A DNA stretch of 64,000 nucleotides from Amblyomma americanum (GCF_052857255.1 NC_135505.1:45338520-45402519); one strand, 5' to 3'. Numbered from the stretch's first letter, positions 22,151 to 35,786 are shown. The notes: generated from the sequence alone by a model not told the origin. Made by a program: numbers and translations.

Positions 22151-23536
22151 ATGAAACAGCAGTGCATTTAGCTGCCTCAATTGCAGAAGCGAAATTCGCC
22201 AGCACTTTGCGTTAACTTTGAGAACGTTCAAAATCTGGCACATTTAAGAAATATGGGATTTCGACTGCATTTTGTGTGCTTTCTCAGTTTACACCTTTAA
22301 AAAGCAACTAAGCAATTTCTATTCAGAAAGGGTGTTAACAAGCCTATCAAATAAAGTACAACAATCCTGCAACCAGTCATCTTTTTGCGTCCTCATTCAG
22401 CCGTCATTGCGTGAAACCGCTGGCCCTGGTCACTCGCCTTACCCTTCTGGTCATCACCATCATCAGCAGCATCACTACGTTTACTACAGGACGAAGGGAA
22501 CCCTCGTATGTCTTTGACATAAGAGCCTGATAACTATGGAGCTTCCACTGTCACAGAACAACGGGGCATAGCTCCTTGTGCGCACAAAGCCATCGAAGTG
22601 GCTCTTTCAGAGGCTCTGACCAGGTGCATTTACACTTGCTGAGCCACAGGCATGCGTTAGAATATCCTTACAAAGAAAAATTAACGTGAAGAGCTTAGGA
22701 TTTACACGTTTGCGCTGCCAGCTTATTTATGCCTACAATATAAATTTCAGGTTACTTTAGAATTGCCGGCTGCCCACGCGTTTGTTGAGAGAAACCTTCA
22801 ACAAGGTGCACACTTAAGAAGGTTCTCCGATTGAATTATAGCCTTAAAGCGCAGCTGGGACGCGCGTCTGCGTGATCTCATCGCCGAGACTATAATCTTT
22901 TCGCGGCAGTTACAAAATCATTTTTGACGTGAAAATCGTCCGCGTGATTGATTTGCTGAATTTTGTGATCAGAACAAATGTAAATATTTCACAGCGTATT
23001 ATTAAAAAGAATCAACTAAACATTTTCAGAACGGTGTTGCCAAAAGGAGCTGCATCGGTCAGACAGGCGTTCGAATCGCTATTAGATTACCACCCTTGAC
23101 GTTTCACCGCTGGCCGTGCATGGGCAGGAGGCTACGTAGTTTTCAAAGGTATCCGAATATAAGTGCATTTCCTGCTGCAAGACCGCTGGAGTAGGGATGT
23201 GAATATTATCACGTGATATTGATCACGTGACGCTTATCAAGGGGCGCTTAGATTTCCTCTGCAGCTTCCTTCCTTGTCATTGCTATCATGTGACACAACG
23301 TGACCTTTTGATGATGTCAGCAACTTCTTGCATGCCAATCGTTTTCTAACAGCAGTTTACATCCTCAAAGTACTTAGCCGTCGTGCACACCACAAGGCGC
23401 TCGCATCGTGCCACTCTGACACGCTGGAACTAACGACCCTTCGTGGTGTATAATACGTTGATTTGCGACCGTTTTCTTCATGGTTTGTACAGAGTTCATG
23501 TACATGGAGCCCTTCACTACGCCGTACCTTATAGCC

Positions 23537-23830
23537 TCCTATTCAGCCTAATTACTATAGCTGCTACCCTCTCGTTAATACTGTAGAACTCCTCTACGTT
23601 GCCAGCTATATCCTTATTAATGAGGAAACCCACACCTAGTTCTCGTCTATCCTCTAACCCGCGATAGCACAGTATGTGTCCGTCCTTTAGTACTGTATAC
23701 GCCTCACCTGTCCTCCTAACTTCGCTAAGCCCTATCACATCCCATTTAATTCCCGCTAGTTCCTCAAACAGCTTTGCTAGGCTAGCCTCACTAGCTAAAG
23801 TTCTAGCGTTAAACGTTGCCAGGTTCAGAT
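23537..23830 (-). pseudogene. RTE endonuclease N-terminal segment, inverted
   Basis: The minus strand reads LATFNARTL near its start, DVIGLSEVRR, then ELGVGFLINKD. These match the N-terminal half of RTE-type AP endonucleases, with Asn and Glu catalytic positions in FNARTL and LSEVRR. It stops at NRRL, where the left target duplication begins. It is cut off from RT by the inversion and lacks the distal catalytic motifs. Confidence 0.85.
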
Positions 23831-23834
23831 TCCA

Positions 23835-25886
23835 ATGGCGGCCTGTCCGGAGTTAGCCGTAAGAGGGAAAGCACAGGAGTTTAGGATAGCGCTGCAAAAA
23901 AGATATTCGGCTTCAACTGAGGAAGATGATCTTGATGTTCATTCAATGCACGATAACCTGACATCAATAATTACGGAGTGCGCAGTAGAAGTAGGCGGTA
24001 GGACAGTTCGAAAAGATACCGGGAAGCTATCTCAGGTGACGAAAGATCTGATTAAGAAGCGCCAAAACATGAAGGCATCTAACACTACCGATAGAATAGA
24101 ACTAACGGAGCTATCAAAGTTAATAAATAAGCGCAAGGTAGCCGACATAAGGAAGTTTAATATGGAGAGAATCGAGCATGCTATAAAGAACGGAGGTAGC
24201 CTAAAAACAGTGAAGAGGAAACTAGGCATAGGTAAAAACCAGATGTATGCATTAAGAGACAAGCAGGGCAATGTCGTTAGCAATATGGATAAGATAGTTA
24301 ACGTAGCCAAAGAGTTCTACACAGACCTGTACAGTAGTCAATGTAATCAGAGCGCTAATGAGAAAGACAGCAGTGCACAGCAACAGCAATGCGTCATCCC
24401 ACCAGTAACGAAAGATGAAGTACAGAAAGCCTTAGAAGCAATGAAAAGGGGGAACGCAGCTGGGGAGGATCAGGTAACAGCAGATCTGTTGAAGGATGGA
24501 GGGGACATCGTGCTAGAAAAACTAGCCACCCTGTATACGCAATGCCTTATGACCTCAACTGTACCAGAAGCTTGGAAGAATGCAAATATTATCTTAATTC
24601 ATAAGAAGGGAGACGCCAAGGACTTGAAAAATTACAGGCCGATCAGCTTACTATCCGTTGCCTACAAAGTATTTACTAAGGTAATCGCTAATAGAGTCAG
24701 GGCAACGTTAGACTTTAATCAACCAAATGATTAGGCAGGCTTTCGTAAAGGATATTCCACAATAGATCATATTCACACTATCAATCAGGTGATAGAGAAA
24801 TGCGCAGAATATAACCAGCCTCTATATATAGCTTTCATTGATTACGAGAAAGCATTCGACTCAGTGGAAACCTCAGCAGTCATACAGGCATTGCGTAATC
24901 AGGGGGCAGAAGAGCCTTATGTCAAAATACTGGAAGATATATATAGCAACTGCACAGCTACTATAGTCCCCCATAAAGTCAGCAATAAAATTCCAATAAG
25001 GAAGGGCGTCAGGCAAGGAGACACGATCTCGCCAATGCTGTTCACCGCATGTTTGCAGGAGGTATTTCGAAGCCTGAATTGGGAACAGTTGGGAATAAGA
25101 ATAAATGGAGAATACCTAAATAATCTGCGATTTGCTGATGACATTGCCTTGCGGAGTCACTCAGGAGGTGAACTGCAAATCATGATCAACGAGTTAGACA
25201 GGCAGAGCAGATCGATGGGTCTAAAAATTAACATGCAGAAAACCAAGGTAATGTTCAACAGCCTAGCAAGGGAACAACAGTTCACAATTGGCAGCGAGAG
25301 CCTAGAAATTGTGCCGGAATACGTCTACTTAGGGCAGGTAGTGACAGCTGATCCAGATCATGAGAGGGAGATAATTAGAAGGATAAGAATGGGCTGGAGC
25401 GCATATGGCAAATTCTCGCAGATCATGAGTGGCAGTTTACCAATTTCCCTCAAGAGGAAAGTGTACAACAGCATAATCTTACCGGTACTCACCTACGGGG
25501 CAGAAACGTGGAGGCTAACGAAAAGAGTTCAGCTTAAGTTAAGGACAACGCAGCGAGCCATGGAAAGAAAAATGATAGGTGTAACGTTAAGAGATCGGAA
25601 GCGGGCAGAGTGGGTGAGGGAACAAACACGGGTTAATGACATCCTAGTCGAAATCAAGAGAAAGAAATGGGCTTGGGCAGGGCATGTAATGCGAAGGCAA
25701 GATAACCGCTGGTCCTTAAGGGTAACGGAGTGGGTTCCAAGAGAAAGTAAGCGTAGCAGGGGGCGGCAGAAGGTTAGGTGGGCGGATGAGATTAAGAAGT
25801 TTGCAGGCAAAGGGTGGATTCAGCTGGCAAAGGATAGGGTTAATTGGAGAGACATGGGAGAGGCCTTTGCCCTGCAGTGGGTGTAG
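23835..25886 (+). pseudogene. RTE reverse transcriptase, one nonsense codon
   Basis: A single frame runs from about 23835 to the stop at 25884-25886, interrupted only by TAG at 24732-24734, just before AGFRKGYSTIDHI. The RT motifs are intact: FIDYEKAFDSVE (motif A), RQGDTISPMLF (motif B) and LRFADDIAL (catalytic FADD). Downstream RTE hallmarks are TYGAETW, RAMERKMIGVTLRDR and WAWAGHVMRRQDNRW. The protein would copy the element's RNA at a nicked target. With one stop in about 680 codons it is young; inversion of the endonuclease already made it dead on arrival. Confidence 0.9.
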
Positions 25887-27129
25887 TAAGGCTGATGATG
25901 ATGATGATGATGATGACCTTATAGCCGGAGTCCCTTTAGGAAGTTAAACACCCATAAAAGTATAAAACCATAGAACACTGATTCACTGTAACAAATACCG
26001 AGGCCAAAAGAAAACAAAATCTTTCGTGGCGTATGCGCGGCGCGCACGCCTTGCACGCAGAGGGTCTGGGTTCGGAAAGCAGTGCCGGCGATTTTTGTAT
26101 GGTCAATTTCGCGCGGATACACTCTGTTGACGCGCTTTGCTGACAGGTCCTCTACACGCCACTCTTGTAAAAAGAAATGCTTTCGCATTAAAACGGCACA
26201 GCGGCAGCCCGCGTTCCAACTCTGCCGCCTTGTCTCAACCGCCATTCTTTTCCGCAACAGTGCCGCGAGAGCACCGGGTGCGCCGTTGTTGCCGCAACAC
26301 CGAGCATCTTTACCGCCGACGACACAACACTTCCTCAGTGCGATATATTTCAAACATTTAGCACTTTATAAACAGCAAAGTATCTCAACGTTTTTAATTT
26401 TTATTTTGATTCTGTTGCACAGGATTACTGCATTTATCAGCCAAATGCAGAGCAAATGGATCACATAAAGTACTCGTGAGCAGCACATCAGTTTTCCACT
26501 CGGTTTCATTTTTTTCTTACGGAGCGTGACTTTTGCAAAAAATGCTTAGCTTTATTTCTCCTATAACAATCTCTTCTACTGCTACATTATGATTGCTAGA
26601 TTGTAGAAATGCAGGTGCCTAACTTACACTCTGTATTACTTGTTGCCAAGGCGAGTATCTGACAGTAACAAGGAGATTATTCTTTGCAGCGTGCAAGCCT
26701 AGGTGCTGAGACGTCTAGAAAATAAAAGGAAAAACTAGCTCATTTTAATTTATTTTAGTTAATTGTTTATCCTTGAAGGTCACCTTTAGACTGCAGAAGA
26801 AAGTAAACAAAAGAAAATACACAACATACATAATACAGAACACGAACCAAAAGATTTCTAGGCGAGATCAAAGGCAAGAACATGGAAACCAATGACCAGA
26901 AAAATAATTCTCCTAGAAATTTTAGATAAGAAGCTGAAGTATAAACACAAATAAAATGCACAAAAAAGCTATTGTTCTGAACATAGCGCCAATCAGAACT
27001 AAAAGTTCAAACATAAAACGGGCTATATTTAAGATAAGCTAAGAGCTGAGTTTAAAGTGAGGCGGGTGCTTAACTCTGATGTCTTTCATTTGGGGGAAAA
27101 AAACAATATGGGTGGCCAACGCTATTGCA

Positions 27130-27610
27130 AAGCGAAGCGGCATGTTTACGATGTGGCGGTGGTTAACGTGAGATGAAATATACCGCGACGTATAAATCCA
27201 AAGGACCGGAAAATAAAAGCTGTGAAAACGATTTGGGGAAAAGATATTGACCAGGCATATCTGGGCGCGGAAAACCCTCAGAAGGTTCGGAAACGCTTTC
27301 GTTAGTAACAACTACAGTCCTCTGGCAATAGTTTAAGTTGAATCGGTTTGGCCGATTTTATACTGCCTTTATGAACTGCATGAGGGCGACATGCCAAGGA
27401 TCCAAGACTGCTTATGCGTAGTGAAGTTGTGGCCGAATGAAAGTTGAGTACAATAAATGATTTAGCAATGATGCCTTGAATGCAATATTACGGCGAATGC
27501 ATCCCTGCGCGGGACTGATCTTAGAGGTTGTATGGTTAACGCATGTCTTCCAGGATAAGTTTTTCGCAACGCAAACCTCCAGGTACCGGTGTAAGTCCAT
27601 ATATGAGCAT
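27130..27610 (-). pseudogene. CR1/L2-like RT relic inside unit B
   Basis: The minus strand reads YLEVCVAKNLSWKTCVNH, GCIRRN and LLYSTFIRPQLHYA, homologous to the relic at 5745-6215. It is better conserved in the thumb region but has frame breaks. Confidence 0.7.
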
Positions 27611-27629
27611 GAAATATTAGGTCGGAACC

Positions 27630-28040
27630 ATTATTTAGCCAATGCCTTTAATGGCTCATACTCGTGGTGTCCGTCCGTCCGTCTGTCCGTCCGTCCGTGA
27701 CACTCTTCAACTCAATGAGAAAAAAACCTCTCTGCACGATGGGATTAGAACCACGATCCTTCCTTTCCGCAGTTTAGCGTGCTAGCGACTACGCTACTTC
27801 CTGCCAACGCATATGTAGTTCTGCTTGTCTAGGACGCTGAAGAGTGTTCTGAGAAAGGCGTCGAATCAAATGGATGCCTCCCAAATTCCCTTCAGTGTCT
27901 GCAGCATTTATTATTCACAAAATTTTGCAATTAATTAGCATGTTTACCACACATCAGCGACACAAGCAGCAACACCGCGCTAAAGGTTTTCGCCTTACCG
28001 CACTTTAGGTCAACAAAGTGCCCACTTTCAACTTCCAACT
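27630..28040 (-). mobile_element. tRNA-derived SINE insertion private to unit B
   Basis: The minus strand of 27739-27810 has an A box (GTAGCGTAGTCG) and a B box (GGTTCTAATCC) spaced as in a tRNA. It matches another copy at 50125-50400. Units A (near 6235-6260) and C (near 32715-32745) go straight across this point, giving two empty sites. The block also contains a GTCC microsatellite (27669-27697). The target duplication is not clear, so edges are approximate. Confidence 0.7.
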
Positions 28041-28369
28041 TTCAATTTATTCGAATCGGCAAACCCCGGGCAAGATCTCGCGATGTTTGTAACGCTTGCG
28101 CTGTTTATTGTCTTGTGACATGTGAAATAAATTTAAAAATTGGCTGTGGTTTAGCTCTGGTCCAACCTGGAAAACGCGAGGGCCACATCTGGCCGAGTGG
28201 AACACGCTCAGTCGAATTGCAAAGTCAGTCTTTCGCCTCTGCGTTTCTGGGTATTATCTATCTTCGTCCCTGGACGTGTATTCAATCTCTCCCCATTCTT
28301 TCTTCTCCCCTTCTCCCCCGCCCCCCGCAACTCGACACGGCGCATGAGCACAGCTGTTGCAGCTCGGTT

Positions 28370-28510
28370 TCGCCGGCGCGCCGCGCTGCCAGCAGCAGGC
28401 GCTACTCCGCACCACGTGACAAAGGCTACGGCGCCGCCACAGAGCTCAAGAGGTAGCCACGCTAAAGGCTTGAAGAGCTGGCGTAGTGTAGCTCTCGCTA
28501 CAAAAATAAA
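28370..28510 (+). repeat. Dispersed repeat with CACGTG motif (unit B copy)
   Basis: Matches the unit A block at 6540-6690 and, inverted, 18000-18170; has a single CACGTG (ACCACGTGAC near 28412). Missing in unit C. Confidence 0.6.
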
Positions 28511-31036
28511 TCGAGTAAACACCCGTGACTGGAATCCGTACCCGCGGCGGCTTGAATAGATCAGCTTCGCTGGCCACTGAGCAAGAGCATAAGATTTCAC
28601 CGCAAACTTAGACGCCTCGCGGTAAACTTCAACACAGTTTTGCACTGTGCACTTCACATAATCTTTTTATTCTGCTAATACCACTATCAAACTATCATTC
28701 GCGCTTTATGCTATGTCGCGGTAGTTAGAGATGCGCTGCATGCGTTGACGTGGGCAACGTTGTGGCGAAACACAGCACTAGAGCAAGAGGCGTTGACAAC
28801 ATTGCTTCAGTAACGCCGCACTGGAGCACAAGCCGCCGGCGTAGACTGTGTAAATTGTCATTAACGACAAAAACAAACCTGAAGAAGTTCATAACTGGCT
28901 TCCTAGGTCAGCGTACAACTCGATCGCGCTTTCAGGTATGTGGACCTGGTGTCACCTTGCAAAAAACTGCGCGTTCGCACAGTATTTCAGGCTAAACAAT
29001 GGAAAATTGCCAGCAATTTTCATTTTAAGCAAATATGATTGTGATGATTAGGTTTCATTAACGCAAGGCGAATTGCAGCCAGATAAGCCACGGCCGAACA
29101 TCTTTGTCTAAACAATGCACGGTAAATACCCATTCTTACTGCCCCATAGAACCTGAACGTTATTTTCCGGCTGAAATCATCATCCGGCACTGGGGAAAGA
29201 ACACCGTATCTCCTGCACAAAATGCGGATGCTCAAAAAGCTTGGCTAGCGCTGCGGTTAAAGGTAAGAAAGGAGCTTTTAAACAATGAGTAAGCTACGTT
29301 TCGTAGACTCTCGGAGCGTTTGGTTAAGCAGAATGTTCGTTACTCTTTACTGTTACTCGTAACCAGATGTCTGGATTAACTGGAAACTTGTGAGAAAAGA
29401 GCTTTGAGGGAGTGATCCACTTTTTAAGCCCCATACAAATCATCACACTTCAGAAATTGGAATGTTGCACAAGTATCTAACCTCGACATAAACTTTCCAC
29501 TCTCAAGTTCAGGCTTTTGTGTTACAACTAGCCGCTGCATTCTGCTTTGAGCTATGCATACTGGAGCGGCAACCACATCCGCTATGCTGAAGTCACCTTG
29601 GAACCTGAGGAACTTCCGAAAGAGAGTCATGTATATTTAGAGAATATTATGATTCTCATCTCCGTGGTTTACCAAGAGTCGGAAAAAAGTCGCTAGGTTC
29701 TTTGACATTTACCACCATCTTCTTTCAAAGCGAATTGTCTTGGAATGCATGTATCCATACATCCATACGTGCCCTAGTTTTGTTTTAACTTGAGTGTCAG
29801 AGCGTCATCTGTCAAGAATATATGCAGCTAGACAAGCAGTTAATTTATTTATTCCTCATTTATTGTGTCTTGGCACGACTAGTAATTGGACACGCTAAAA
29901 GTAAACTGTGAATTTTGTAGAAGGACCTGAACGGAACAATGCTGTAAAATTTGGGACATCTAGTGTGAAAACTATTTTCACGTAATGGTTTGGCAAGTAG
30001 AGTCAGTTAATGGACGTTATTGTTTATGCATAATTGCATGACTTGAGGTGTTAATAAGCGCTGTAGCCCAGCGAATGCAGGGAAAGCCCTGATTCTGACT
30101 TCCGTACGCAGCGAGAGATGGCGCTGCAGACGGAGCTTGGATTCGAATACTTATCTCTATATGTGAGCGCCAAGCGCTTTCCTCTCGCATGAGAGAGGGG
30201 CAGATATAAAGAAGAGGAACTGTTCTCAGAATCGTACGAGCGCTGTGCAAGGCAACAAAGAAAGGATAACTCTTCCTGCTGATTGTTTTAGAAGCGAGGG
30301 GCGGACAAGCTGTAAGTCTGCATCGTTTCCTTGAGGGTTACAAATACCCAGCGATATTTCATGTCCAGCACTCAAAGTTTAGATAAGCGAGCTTAAAATC
30401 ATTTGCTTTGGGAGGAAACTCTTAAGTAAAGGGAAGATTACAGATCTTTAGGAGACAGCTTAAGTCGTACTCCGAACACACACTACGACGTGTTTTTGTA
30501 GACATGTATATTCTGCTCTCTAGTGCCATCGTCCTAGCTGGTCTAGTCAAGCATTGCTGACAAACTGCAAGACCAGTCATTTTTCTTATGTGAGCGTGTC
30601 GCTTTTTATTAAAACGTTCTTACAGTGACAACTTTCGTAACATATTTAAGCGGGTTAAAATTTACGAAAAGAATAAAAGCGGCTGGTCAATGGAATGCAT
30701 TTTTGAATAATTATGAGGAGACACTGCTTCTTTGCACGGCAAGCTGAAGCAAATGGAAGCATCGTTTTCACAGCCCTATATTATGTTCAACAATAAATTT
30801 TTGTGAAGTTGCTTGGTATCACTTCGCGCATATGCAAGAAAGATGAGCTGCATAATTAATCCTTAGTGATTGGTAAATCTGCAGTACAGCTCCCTCTGTA
30901 TAGGAATATGCATTGAGAATGCTGGCTGCCACGTTTTCACATTTTATATTGAACTGTCGCGAAAGCGAATAAATCATATTCTCCAGATACTGCTAATATC
31001 ACTCCCAATCGGTGTTTTGCTGTCATAGAAAGTCTC

Positions 31037-34000
31037 GCCGTTAACTTTGAGAGCGTTGAACGGCTGGCACATGTAAGAAATACTAGATTTGGACTGCATT
31101 TTTGTGTGTTTTCTTAGTTTACACGTTTAGAAACCAACTGCGCGATTTCTCTTCAAGTAGGACGTTAATAAGCCTTTCAAACCGAGTGCAACAGTCCTCC
31201 AACTAGTCATCCTTTTGCGGCCTCATTGAGTCGGTATTGCGTGAAGCTGCTGGCTCTGATTACTCGCCTTACCCTTGTGGTCATCATCATCATAAATAGA
31301 ATAACTACGTCTACGATAAGATGCAGGCCACTCCATTATGCCTTTGGCATGAGAGCCTGATAATTATGCAGCCTAAACTGTCACAGAACTACTGGGCATA
31401 GCTCCATGTGCGCACAAAGCCATCACAGTGGCTGGAGGAGACACTCTGACCGGGTATATTTGAAATTGCTGAGCCACAGCTATCAATTAGGATTTTTATT
31501 TTGTTTCTGTTGCACAAGATGAGTGCCTTTATCAGCCAAATGCAGAGCAAATTGTTTGTATAAACGACTCGTGAGGAGCACATCAATTTGTCACTCGTTT
31601 TCATTTCTTTAAGGTGCGCGGTTTTCCAGAAAATGCTTAGCTTGATTTCTTCTATAAGGATCTCTTCTACTGCTACATCATGTAAGCTAGATTGTAGAAA
31701 TACAGGTGCTTAACCTATACTCCATATTGCTTGTAGCCAAGACGTGTATCTGACAGGAACAAAGAGACGAGGCTTTGAAGCTTGCAAGCTTAGACGGTGA
31801 GGTGTATTGAAAATGGAAGGAGAAACTAGCTCATTTATTTTATTTTGGTTAATTCGTTATCCATCAAGATCCACTAGTACCCTGTAGGAGGTGGCAAACA
31901 GCGAAAGAAGATGCAGAAACTTGAACTTAGCATACATGATATAGAAGACGAACAAAAACATCCCTACGAAAGGTTAAAGGCAAGCACATGGAAATCAATA
32001 GCCAAAAAAATAATTCGGCGGGAATTGCCAGATACGCAGCTGAAATTGAAATAAAAATAAATTGCACAATAAAATAACCATTGTGCATAACAGAAAGGCA
32101 ATCGGATCTAAAAGATGAAATTTAAAGCGTGTTTGTTTTGAGATATAGGTAACAGTTAAGCGTATAAGTGATGCAGGCACGTAATTCCAATGTCTGCCGG
32201 TAAGGAAAAGAAACCAGTCTGACTTGCCAACGCTATTGCAAAGCGGAATGTTTACGGTTTGGCGGTGGTTAACATCAGATGATATATATTGCGGCCCATA
32301 ATCCCAAATCAGCGGTAAATAAGAGCTGTGAAAACGTTTTCTGGAAACGATATTGACGAGACATTTTTCTCCGCGTGGATAACACTGAGGGGCTTGGGAA
32401 TGCTTTCGCCAAAAAACAATGCCATTCCTGCGGCAGTTGTTTAAGTTGAATCGGTGTGGCCGATTTTAAACTGCCTTAATGGACTGTATCACGGTGATAT
32501 GCCAAGGATCCCAAACTGCTGATGCGTAGTCGAGCTGTGGCCGAAAGAAAGTTGAGTATAATAATTGATTTAGGGATAATGGCTTAGATGCAGTATTACT
32601 GCGAATGCATCCGAGTGTACGACTGACCTTAGAGGTTGTGTGGTTAGCGCATGTTTTCCAGGATAGGCTTTCGGAAAGCAGAACTCCAAGTACCGCTATG
32701 AGGCCACATATTCGAATGGACCATTTGGACGAAAGCTTTATACCGATCGGTAAACTTCAAGTAGGATCTTGCGATGGTTCTTTTCTTGTGCGAAATGAAA
32801 TAAATAAAGGAAATGAAGTAAACACCCCTGAGTGGGATCCGAAACCACGGCGGCTTGAATAAAACAGCTTCGCTGGCAACTGAGCGAGAGCACAGTCTTT
32901 CACCGCATCCTTAGACGCCTAGCGGTAAACTGCAGCACAGTCTCGCACTGTGCACTGCACATAATCTTCTTAATCAACTAATACTTCTGTCAAACTAACA
33001 TTAGCGCTTTAATCTATGTTGCGGTAGTGAGAGAGAGATGCGCTGCATGCGTTGGGGTGGACAACGTTGTGGCGAAACACGGCACTACAGAATAGGAGTT
33101 GGCAACAGTGCTTCAGGAGCACCGCACTGGTGCCGGCATAGACTGGGTAAATTGGCACTGACGAGCAAAAAGTTGATGTTCATAGCTTCCTGGGTCAGTG
33201 TAGAACTTAAATCGCACTTTCAGGTACGTGGCCCTTGTGTCGGCCTGAAAAACGGTGATTTCGCACTATATTTCAGGCTATGCAATGAAAAACCGCCAGC
33301 CATTTTTATTTTGAAGCATATGTAGTTGGATGATAATGTTTTATTCACGCAAGGCCATCTGCGGTCAGATATCCCACGGCAGAACAATTTTGTCTAAACA
33401 ACGCAGGGTAAACTGCCCATTCTCCCTGGTTCAAGGAGGCCGAACACTATTTGCCAGCGGAAATCTGCCGGCACTGGGGATAGAACATCGTATCTCCTGC
33501 ATTACACTGAGATGCCCAAAAAACTTGACTAGCGCTGCGGTTCAAGTTAAGAAGGCAGCTTTTAAACAATGCGTAAGCTCCTTTTCGCTGACTCTTGGAG
33601 CACTTGGTAATGCATGTGATGGAAAGCTGATAGGGTAGAAAGTTCTTTACTAATTACTCTTACTTGTAGCGAGATGTCGAATGGAACTGAAAGCTTGTGA
33701 TGGAAGGACTTTGAGGGAATGATTCAGTTTTTAAGCATCATTCAAATCATCACACTTTATAAATTGGAATGGCACACTAGTAGCTAACCTCGACATGAAC
33801 TTTTCACTCTCAAGTTCACGCTTACGTGTTACAACTAGCGGTGGTATTCTGCTTTGAAGTATGCATAATGTTATGGGTGACCACGCATCAACTAAGCTGA
33901 AGTAACCTCGGAAAGTGAGGAACTTCCAGCGGAGAGTAATATATATTTAAACTATATTATGATTCTCATCACAGTGATTTAAATTTGAGATCCGGGAAAA

Positions 34001-35396
34001 ATCTTTTGGCTCTTTGACGCCTATCACCATCTTCCACAGCTAGTTGTCTTAGCAAGCGGGCGTCCATAAATCCATACCTTAACCTACTTTTGTTTTAATT
34101 GCAGTGCAAGAGTGTCATCTGTAAACCATATAAGTAGCTGCACAAGTAGTTTATTTAATTACTTCTCATTTATTGCGTCTTGTTACAACTCGGTATTGGA
34201 CACGGCAAAACAAAACAGTGATTATCGTACAAGGAACTAAACGGAATAATGCTGTAAAACTGCGGAACATCTACCGTGAAGAATATTTTCACGCAGTGGT
34301 TTGGCAGGAAGAGTCAGTAAGGGAAGTTATTGTTTTTGCTCAAATGCATGTCCTGAGGCGTTAATAAGCACTGCAGTACAGAGAATCCAGGGAATGCCCT
34401 CGTTTTGACTTCCGTACGCAGCGGGAGATGGCGCTGCAGACGGAGCTTGGATCCGACTACTTATCTATATATGTGAGCGCCAGTCGCTTTCCTGTCGCAT
34501 GAGAGAGGAACAGATATAAAGAAAAAATAATGTTCTCAGAATTGTGCGAGCTCTGTGCAAAGCAACCAAGAAAGGATAACTATTCCCGCGGAAAGTTTAA
34601 GAACCGAGAGGCGGACAAGATATATATCTGCATAGTTTCCTTGAGGGTTACGAATCATCAGCGACATTTCATGTCCAGCACTTTAGGTGTAGATGGGCGC
34701 TTAAAATCATTTACCTTGTGAGAAAACTGTTAAGGTATGAGAACATATCTTTAAGAGACAGCTCAAGTCGTACTCATAGCACATTATACGACGTATTTAT
34801 GCAGACATGTAAATTCTGACAATTAGCATTATCGCCTTTGTTCTACCATTGATATCTTGAAAATATGCTCGATAGCTAGGTTAGTCGAGCATTCCTGAAA
34901 AACCAGAAGACGAGACTATATTTTATTTAAATGGATCGCCTCTTATTAAGCGTTTTGATAGCGACACCTTTTCTAACGGTTTAAAGCGCGTTAAAATTTA
35001 CGAGAAGACCAAAAGCAGCCTGAATGAAGGCAGGGCGGGTGGTTAATAGCCTGTAGTTCTCAATAATTTTGAGGAGACTGCTTCTTTTTACGAAAAACTG
35101 AGGCAAATCGTAGCATAATTTTCATGCACTATATAATCTTCAACAATACATTTGTCTGATTCTGTTCGGTACTTCTTCACGAGTATGCTAGAACTAGGAG
35201 CTGCATAATTAATCCATTGTTATTGGTAAATAAGGAGTTAAGCTCCCTGAATATAGAAACATGCATTGACGATACTGACTGCCACATTTCAAGGTCGTAT
35301 GTTAAACTGTCACGAAAGCGAAAAATTCATATTTTCCAGATGGTGGTAATATCACTCCCGATCGGTGCCTCGCTGACATAGAAAGTCCCAGCGTTA
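31037..35396. repeat. Large repeat unit, copy C (about 4.4 kb, internally deleted)
   Basis: Starts in direct continuation of unit B. Relative to A it has lost about 1.65 kb: 31490 joins the equivalent of about 3385 to about 5025 at GCTATCAATTAGGATTTTTATT. It also lacks the 6290-6690 block. The first loss removes the position where RTE inserted into B, so C is uninformative for that event. It ends near GACATAGAAAGTCCCAGCG (35376). Confidence 0.8.
32230..32710 (-). pseudogene. CR1/L2-like RT relic inside unit C
   Basis: Colinear with the relics at 5745-6215 and 27130-27610 (GAATGCATCCGAGTGTACGA near 32600 corresponds to the LG.IRRN region). More stops than in the other copies. Confidence 0.6.
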
Positions 35397-35786
35397 GCTT
35401 TGTGAAGTGATGCACTCTAACTGCTTTAGCTATTTAGAGTTGCTATACGCGGTTACATTTCCAAAGCTGAAGCACACCACTAGAACATGCATTTATTTTT
35501 AAGCGAAGTCTAATTTCAATAAGTTGAAGCAATGATGAGAATAAAAATTGGAGGACGCTTAAGCTTCGTCTTTTGGAGACCGCCAGGAGCCTCCGAGGAG
35601 AGCGGTCGCGTTTCTCCGTGCTCCCGCTGAAACTTCTTCCAATCTCGGCGGCAATCGCATCCCAGCATCCGGCCTGAGCGTTGGCGCGCGCGCGCGCCGT
35701 TTCCTGGATTACAAGCGCGCTGCTCCAACGACTCCTCTTCCTGTGTCGGCGCTCGCTCGCGGTCGCACCCCCGTGAACAAACCACC

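Larger units (their letters stand above)
23537..25915 (+). mobile_element. RTE LINE with inverted 5' segment (twin priming), 11-bp target duplication
   Basis: ACCTTATAGCC lies at 23526-23536 and 25916-25926. Between them, 23537 to about 23830 encodes the endonuclease N-terminus on the minus strand, while about 23835-25886 encodes linker and RT on the plus strand, then TAG and a (GAT)n tail to 25915. An inverted 5' part next to a forward 3' part inside one target duplication is the known twin-priming product. The endonuclease C-terminal part is missing at the junction. The uninterrupted target is visible in unit A near 4315-4360 (TCCTTCACTACCCCAACC, then GTAGCCTGAGTCGCTTTAGG). Confidence 0.9.
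22165..31036. repeat. Large repeat unit, copy B (about 8.9 kb with insertions)
   Basis: Colinear with units A and C; directly followed by C at 31037. Its extra length is explained by an RTE insertion (23537-25915) and a SINE insertion (about 27630-28040), both absent from A at the matching positions. The last 500 bp (30545-31036) match the end of C (34895-35396) but not A. No host gene is supported inside it. Confidence 0.8.
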
